From positions 3,615-14,467 of the forward strand of contig JAHBMJ010002185.1 of assembly GCA_018398765.1 (NCBI GenBank): a DNA stretch of 10,853 bases. The letters run 5' to 3'. Below, piece after piece: positions 7,603-10,853 of the stretch. The stretch is from Chromera velia (Eukaryota; Sar; Chromeraceae). The translations under genes were made by a program, and so were the position numbers. Every line of letters starts with the position of its first letter. Position 1 is the stretch's first letter. The notes under the pieces were generated by a model that ran no database searches, was not told the DNA's origin, and saw only the letters and a list, made by a program, of their open reading frames with translations.

Positions 7603-8126
7603 TAACTAGAAACAGGATTCGGTTACAGGAACGGTTCTGAGGAGCCATATCCATAGGCTAAGCAGCATAGTGACGCTAAGTGACCCCTCAGGCTGAACCG
7701 GAATTGACGGCCCGAACGAACCCTAATTATAGAACCTTATCGAAGATCTACACGCAGCAGAATTCAGAGAGCAAATTCAGCGGTAATGTGAAAAGGGGCT
7801 CAACTCCTGTTTGAAATTCGATTGGTCATTGAGTCGTCTCGAGACAGACTGGGAGAGTGGCCACGCAACGTACCTCCCCGAATCTCCACCCATGGATAGT
7901 TTTGCAACCCAATTAATGATCACCTACAGTTCTGTGAATGCGAGCTCTTGCTCTTCTTTCTAGCAGCTGTGCAAGCAGGATAGCCAGTTTCGCTCTCCTG
8001 CCCACGCAGCCGCGGTACGACTTCCTTCTGAATTTCCTCCCTTCGGACTGCCCCCCTTGCTCTTAGACCCCGTCCCCGTCCCCCACACTTTGTGGATTTC
8101 ATTTCCTTCTCTTCGGCTCCACCGTG
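7603..8126. other. Gene-free stretch downstream of the minus-strand gene
   Basis: No credible coding frame on either strand. The right part (roughly 7920-8126) probably contains the 3' UTR of the minus-strand gene that ends at 8127. A 7-bp inverted repeat (CTGTAAC/GTTACAG, 7600-7606 and 7622-7628) lies beside the transposon. I found no clear polyadenylation signal. Confidence 0.4.
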
Positions 8127-8818
8127 TTATTGCTGACAGCACCCTTGTCCGAGGTTCCCGCAGAGCAACGGCTTCTTCCTCGGCTGCTGCTGCTGCTGCT
8201 GGCCGTTGCCGGCGTTGCGTTGTTGGACGTTCGTCTGGGGCTGCTGCTGGTAGCCTCCTGCCTGGGACCCGTACCCCACTGCCGTATCTGCCCCACTGTA
8301 CATTCCCTGAGAATACGCGGGGGTGGGGGTCATCATGGACCCCACGTTGGACGCGGCCCCCTGGTGGCGGGGCGGCGCCAACTGAATTCCCGCCAGGGAG
8401 GTGTAGGAGCCGTATGGTTCATCGATGTAAGTGGCCTCTGGAACGAACGCATGGGGAAGGGAGTAGGCTGCAAGCAAAGACATACAGATTCAGCTACATG
8501 CATATCAATAGATAGATGGGGATCTGCGGGTAGACAGTGGGGGAAGCATTTTCACGACTTTCCGTTCGTAAGTCGACCTCTGTGCCGATAGAAAGCAAAC
8601 GAAAAAGAGAGTAGGTTCCCTGAAAACGATGGAGAAACAAACGACAAGGCCGCGGTCGGGCTTACCATGGGGATCGTCAACTGCACGCAGCAAAAACAAC
8701 ACACAGGATTCGAATTAAGTGGGTGTTGTGTTTTGTTTTTGCAGGTATGCAAGCACATTGGCAATTGTTGGAGAGTAAAGAGTCCAAAATGTGACTTACA
8801 GTATTGGTTTCCGTACAT
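8127..8818 (-). CDS. Three-exon gene with a 15-nt microexon; Gln/Tyr/Gly-rich protein, function unknown
   Basis: Exon 1 is 8818-8800 (19 nt, ATG to donor T|GTAAGT), exon 2 is 8680-8666 (15 nt, between GCGTGCAG and GTAAGC), and exon 3 is 8467-8127 (after TTGCTTGCAG, ending TAA). The introns are 119 and 198 nt. The joined frame is 375 nt with no internal stop, encoding 124 residues that begin MYGNQYFDDPHAYSLPHAF. The ATG is the first in its frame after the upstream stop. The middle is Gly/Tyr/Gln-rich, then comes a six-Gln run encoded by pure CAG repeats (8184-8201 on the plus strand), and the tail PRKKPLLCGNLGQGCCQQ is basic and Cys-containing. This composition resembles a disordered, RNA-binding-like or prion-like low-complexity protein. 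No family is recognised. Skipping exon 2 also keeps the frame, removing five residues. Confidence 0.7.
8184..8201 (-). repeat. (CAG)6 trinucleotide repeat encoding polyglutamine
   Basis: Six uninterrupted CTG units on the plus strand are six CAG codons in exon 3 of the minus-strand gene. Such tracts are prone to length change. Confidence 0.9.
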
Positions 8819-9619
8819 CGTGATGACAGATATCTGACAGCCTCCTTGCAAACAATGGAACTGAAACAACTCTTCAAGTTTCTTTCCGCACTCTCGAACG
8901 AAAAAGCAGTCGTCAGACAGTGGCAGTTTGCCGAACCAGGCCGACTTTGCTTCGTTTGCGTTGGCTTGCCAGTGGATGGTTGAAGCCTGGGCTGTAGCTT
9001 TTCTGAGATCTGCTGATGCGTAATGATATGTGTACGGTGTCTACCGCAGCTAGGGGCATTCAAATAAAGTGTCAGGTCTCTCAGGTGTTTGTTGCATGTC
9101 GCACTTAATTCTTATTTGACTGACCTGAATGGGCGTGGGTTGATCCGATTATACGCCGATATTCGGGGTGCAGTTGATTTGGAAAACTTCGCGCAAATTA
9201 AGTCACCGCGATCGATTCAAGTTGTGGCGCGAACTCGAGTTAAATTTTGTGCCCAAAACATGCAGCTATAGGGGAAAACTGTACAAAAAGCTTGAAAAAA
9301 GGTCACCAAAAGAGTTTTGTCGGTCAAAGGGCCGGGTTTGGAACTCGCACTCGCACCGTGACGCACGCAACACGCAGCAAGACACGCAGCAAGACTGTGT
9401 GCCAAGACAGCCTGTTCGGAATTAAGGTTAGAAGATGTCAGAAGAGACCGTCTTGCAAACATTCGAACAAAACACTTTCGCAGACAAGAAAACGTGTCTG
9501 TCGTCCAAGTGAGACTGCTCATGCTGCAGGTTGAATACAGAATCAGACAAGTCAATCGCTTTTGAGTGTCCGAGTGTAGCCTGAAATAAGACTGAACTGA
9601 ACAGAGGGGGTGGGGGAGG
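8819..9619. other. Intergenic region between two divergent genes
   Basis: The minus-strand microexon gene and NAR1 point away from each other, so about 800 bp here must hold both promoters and 5' UTRs. Open frames are short and overlap in conflicting frames, with none looking coding. A stop in the NAR1 frame at 9593-9595 closes any upstream extension of that gene. No TATA box is obvious. Confidence 0.5.
9370..9393. repeat. Two exact 12-bp direct repeats (ACACGCAGCAAG)
   Basis: The units are 9370-9381 and 9382-9393, about 230 bp upstream of the NAR1 start and preceded by related ACGCACGCA words. This could be a small regulatory repeat or simple slippage. Confidence 0.6.
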
Positions 9620-10853
9620 ATGTTCTCGTCTGCGGTAAAGCTCGCTGACTTGGATGACTTCCTAGGCCCTGCACAAGACTGTGTGAAACCAATTCTTGAC
9701 GCTGTCAAGAACAAAGATGGAAAGGATGTTGGCGGCTCAGTGGGGTTGGATCAGAAGGACCTCAGGTTCTCTGCGGTGCCTGAGATCCAGGTCGGGACTC
9801 AGAGACCTGACTTGATCAAGACAAAGAAGAACAAAAAGGGCGAAGAGGAGGACGCTGCGAAGGTGAATCTTGTTGATTGTCTCGCATGCAGTGGGTGTGT
9901 GACTTCTGCAGAGGCAGTCTTGATCGAACAGCAGAGTGTACCAGACTTTTTGAAGAAGATGGGGGAGAGGAGACTGCCAGTCATCTCTGTCTCTCTCCAA
10001 TCCCGCACGTCTCTTGCTCATTTCTTCGGATTCTCTCCTTCCGTCACCATGCGCAAGCTCTCCACTCTGTTTCGCAGAATGGGGGCGAAGTATGTGTTGG
10101 ACATGGGAGAGGCGGAGGCGCTTGCCCTCCTAGAGGCAAAGCGCGAGTTCGTCGAGCGTTACAGACAGAAGACGTCCTCTTCATCTTCGTCTCCAGGCCT
10201 ACCTCTGTTGACAAGTCACTGCCCAGGGTGGATTCTGTATGCAGAGAAGTCTGTTGACCCAGAGGTCCTTCCCCATATTTCAAGGGCAAGGTCAAGTCAG
10301 CAGATTCAGGGCCACTTGGTCAAGACCCTCTTGCTGGAGGCTGCCAACCGAGTTTTGTTCCTGAACAAATGGCGTCTCCAGAACGCCTTGCCGTACCTTC
10401 CCTTAGAGAGTTCGCTCTCTTCCTTCTTTGCACACCGTTTTGCTTCTGCAAAGGAGGGGGGAGGGGAAGGTAGCGAGAAGGTTGCAGAGGACAAAGGAGG
10501 GGAGAGTGAGGAGATGAACCAAGGAGCCCAACGTGCAGCAGAGGCTGTTGAAGTCTCCGTAGAGACGGAACCTTCCTCTGTCCCCCCCACTTCAGTCTCC
10601 TCTTCCTCCTCTTCTTCCTCCTCTTCTGCCTCGGGCACCGGGAGAGATCTTGTCGGAGGGTCCGAGAGGGGCAATTCCCCTTTTGCCTCCTCTTCAGAGC
10701 CCTCCGACAGCAGCAAATACAGAGGGGGCAGTGCTCCGCCCTTTTCCCTTCTTGATACATTTCATGCGTGCGTCATGCCGTGTTTTGACAAGAAACTCGA
10801 AGCCTCGCGGCCTGAGTTCTTCATGACGTCGGCTGAGGGGACCGACACCGGGG
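9620..10853 (+). CDS. NAR1: NAR1/CIAO3-like cytosolic Fe-S cluster assembly protein (5' part, cut by window end)
   Basis: Nar1 (IOP1, NARFL, CIAO3) is an iron-only-hydrogenase-like protein of the cytosolic iron-sulfur assembly pathway. It links the early Nbp35/Cfd1 scaffold to the late targeting complex; it is not a hydrogenase. The start is the first ATG after an in-frame TGA (9593-9595), and 411 codons are present without an intron. The N-terminus LADLDDFLGPAQDCVKPI matches the family and carries Cys21, which with Cys87, Cys90 and Cys93 (CLACSGC) makes the N-terminal Fe4S4 site. The second cluster site begins with Cys201 (TSHCPGW) and Cys388 (VMPCFDKKLEASRPEFF). The later conserved cysteines and C-terminus lie beyond the window. 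An insert of roughly 120-145 residues (about 238-384), acidic then Ser-rich, separates QGHLVKTLL from VMPCF; other Nar1 proteins have a short loop there. The identification is firm. Confidence 0.96.
   Translation, partial: MFSSAVKLADLDDFLGPAQDCVKPILDAVKNKDGKDVGGSVGLDQKDLRFSAVPEIQVGTQRPDLIKTKKNKKGEEEDAAKVNLVDCLACSGCVTSAEAVLIEQQSVPDFLKKMGERRLPVISVSLQSRTSLAHFFGFSPSVTMRKLSTLFRRMGAKYVLDMGEAEALALLEAKREFVERYRQKTSSSSSSPGLPLLTSHCPGWILYAEKSVDPEVLPHISRARSSQQIQGHLVKTLLLEAANRVLFLNKWRLQNALPYLPLESSLSSFFAHRFASAKEGGGEGSEKVAEDKGGESEEMNQGAQRAAEAVEVSVETEPSSVPPTSVSSSSSSSSSSASGTGRDLVGGSERGNSPFASSSEPSDSSKYRGGSAPPFSLLDTFHACVMPCFDKKLEASRPEFFMTSAEGTDTG

Noticed and set aside
8057-8591. Plus-strand frames of about 150 codons
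   Set aside because: They are antisense to the spliced minus-strand gene; their Ala/Leu runs come from reading the CAG repeat on the other strand.
9089-9534. Several 60-95 codon plus-strand frames before NAR1
   Set aside because: They overlap in conflicting frames, lack recognisable motifs and fall in a region expected to be promoter and 5' UTR.
10306-10760. Minus-strand Glu- and Arg-rich frames opposite NAR1
   Set aside because: They are antisense shadows of the serine/acid-rich insert of NAR1, whose own frame is firmly supported by conserved motifs.
1-10853. tRNA, rRNA or CRISPR array
   Set aside because: I found no T-loop-like GGTTCRANTCC block with a matching acceptor stem, no rRNA-like conserved stretch and no regularly spaced identical short repeats.

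Overview
This looks like nuclear DNA of a eukaryotic microbe, most likely an alga or other protist. Three things point that way. One gene on the minus strand is split by clean GT..AG introns. A recognisable eukaryotic cytosolic iron-sulfur assembly gene (NAR1) sits at the right edge. The intergenic DNA is long and full of simple repeats and a small DNA transposon. Repeated TGCATGC boxes (a classic apicomplexan promoter motif) and serine/acid-rich inserts in a conserved protein would fit an alveolate such as a chromerid, but that is inference and not secure.

Layout, left to right. Bases 1-322 are unassigned. An orphan coding exon lies at 323-790 (+), with two competing terminal exons just after it. 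Bases 954-1335 hold low-complexity DNA: a G-run tract, a degenerate TGCC/TGTC array and three 20-bp purine repeats. An open frame of unknown function runs 1469-1957 (+). Bases 1958-3480 are gene-free and carry a 90-bp tandem duplication, TGCATGC boxes about 150 bp apart, a small perfect hairpin and an 11-bp direct repeat. The main gene, 3481-6486 (+), encodes 1001 residues in one exon. After it comes an AT-rich stretch (6487-7341), then a complete 245-bp MITE with 17-bp perfect terminal inverted repeats and an 8-bp target duplication (7342-7602). A three-exon minus-strand gene (8818 to 8127) contains a 15-nt microexon. About 800 bp separates it from the divergent NAR1 gene (9620 to the window end, incomplete).

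The most interesting item is the 1001-residue protein. It is a tandem duplication (about residues 131-481 and 606-950), and each copy appears to contain two PD-(D/E)XK nuclease-like modules. All four modules keep a Glu, an Asp and a Gln-x-Lys in the expected order. I know of no described protein with this A-B-A-B layout. The genes in the window show no evident shared pathway; NAR1 is housekeeping and the others are unassigned.
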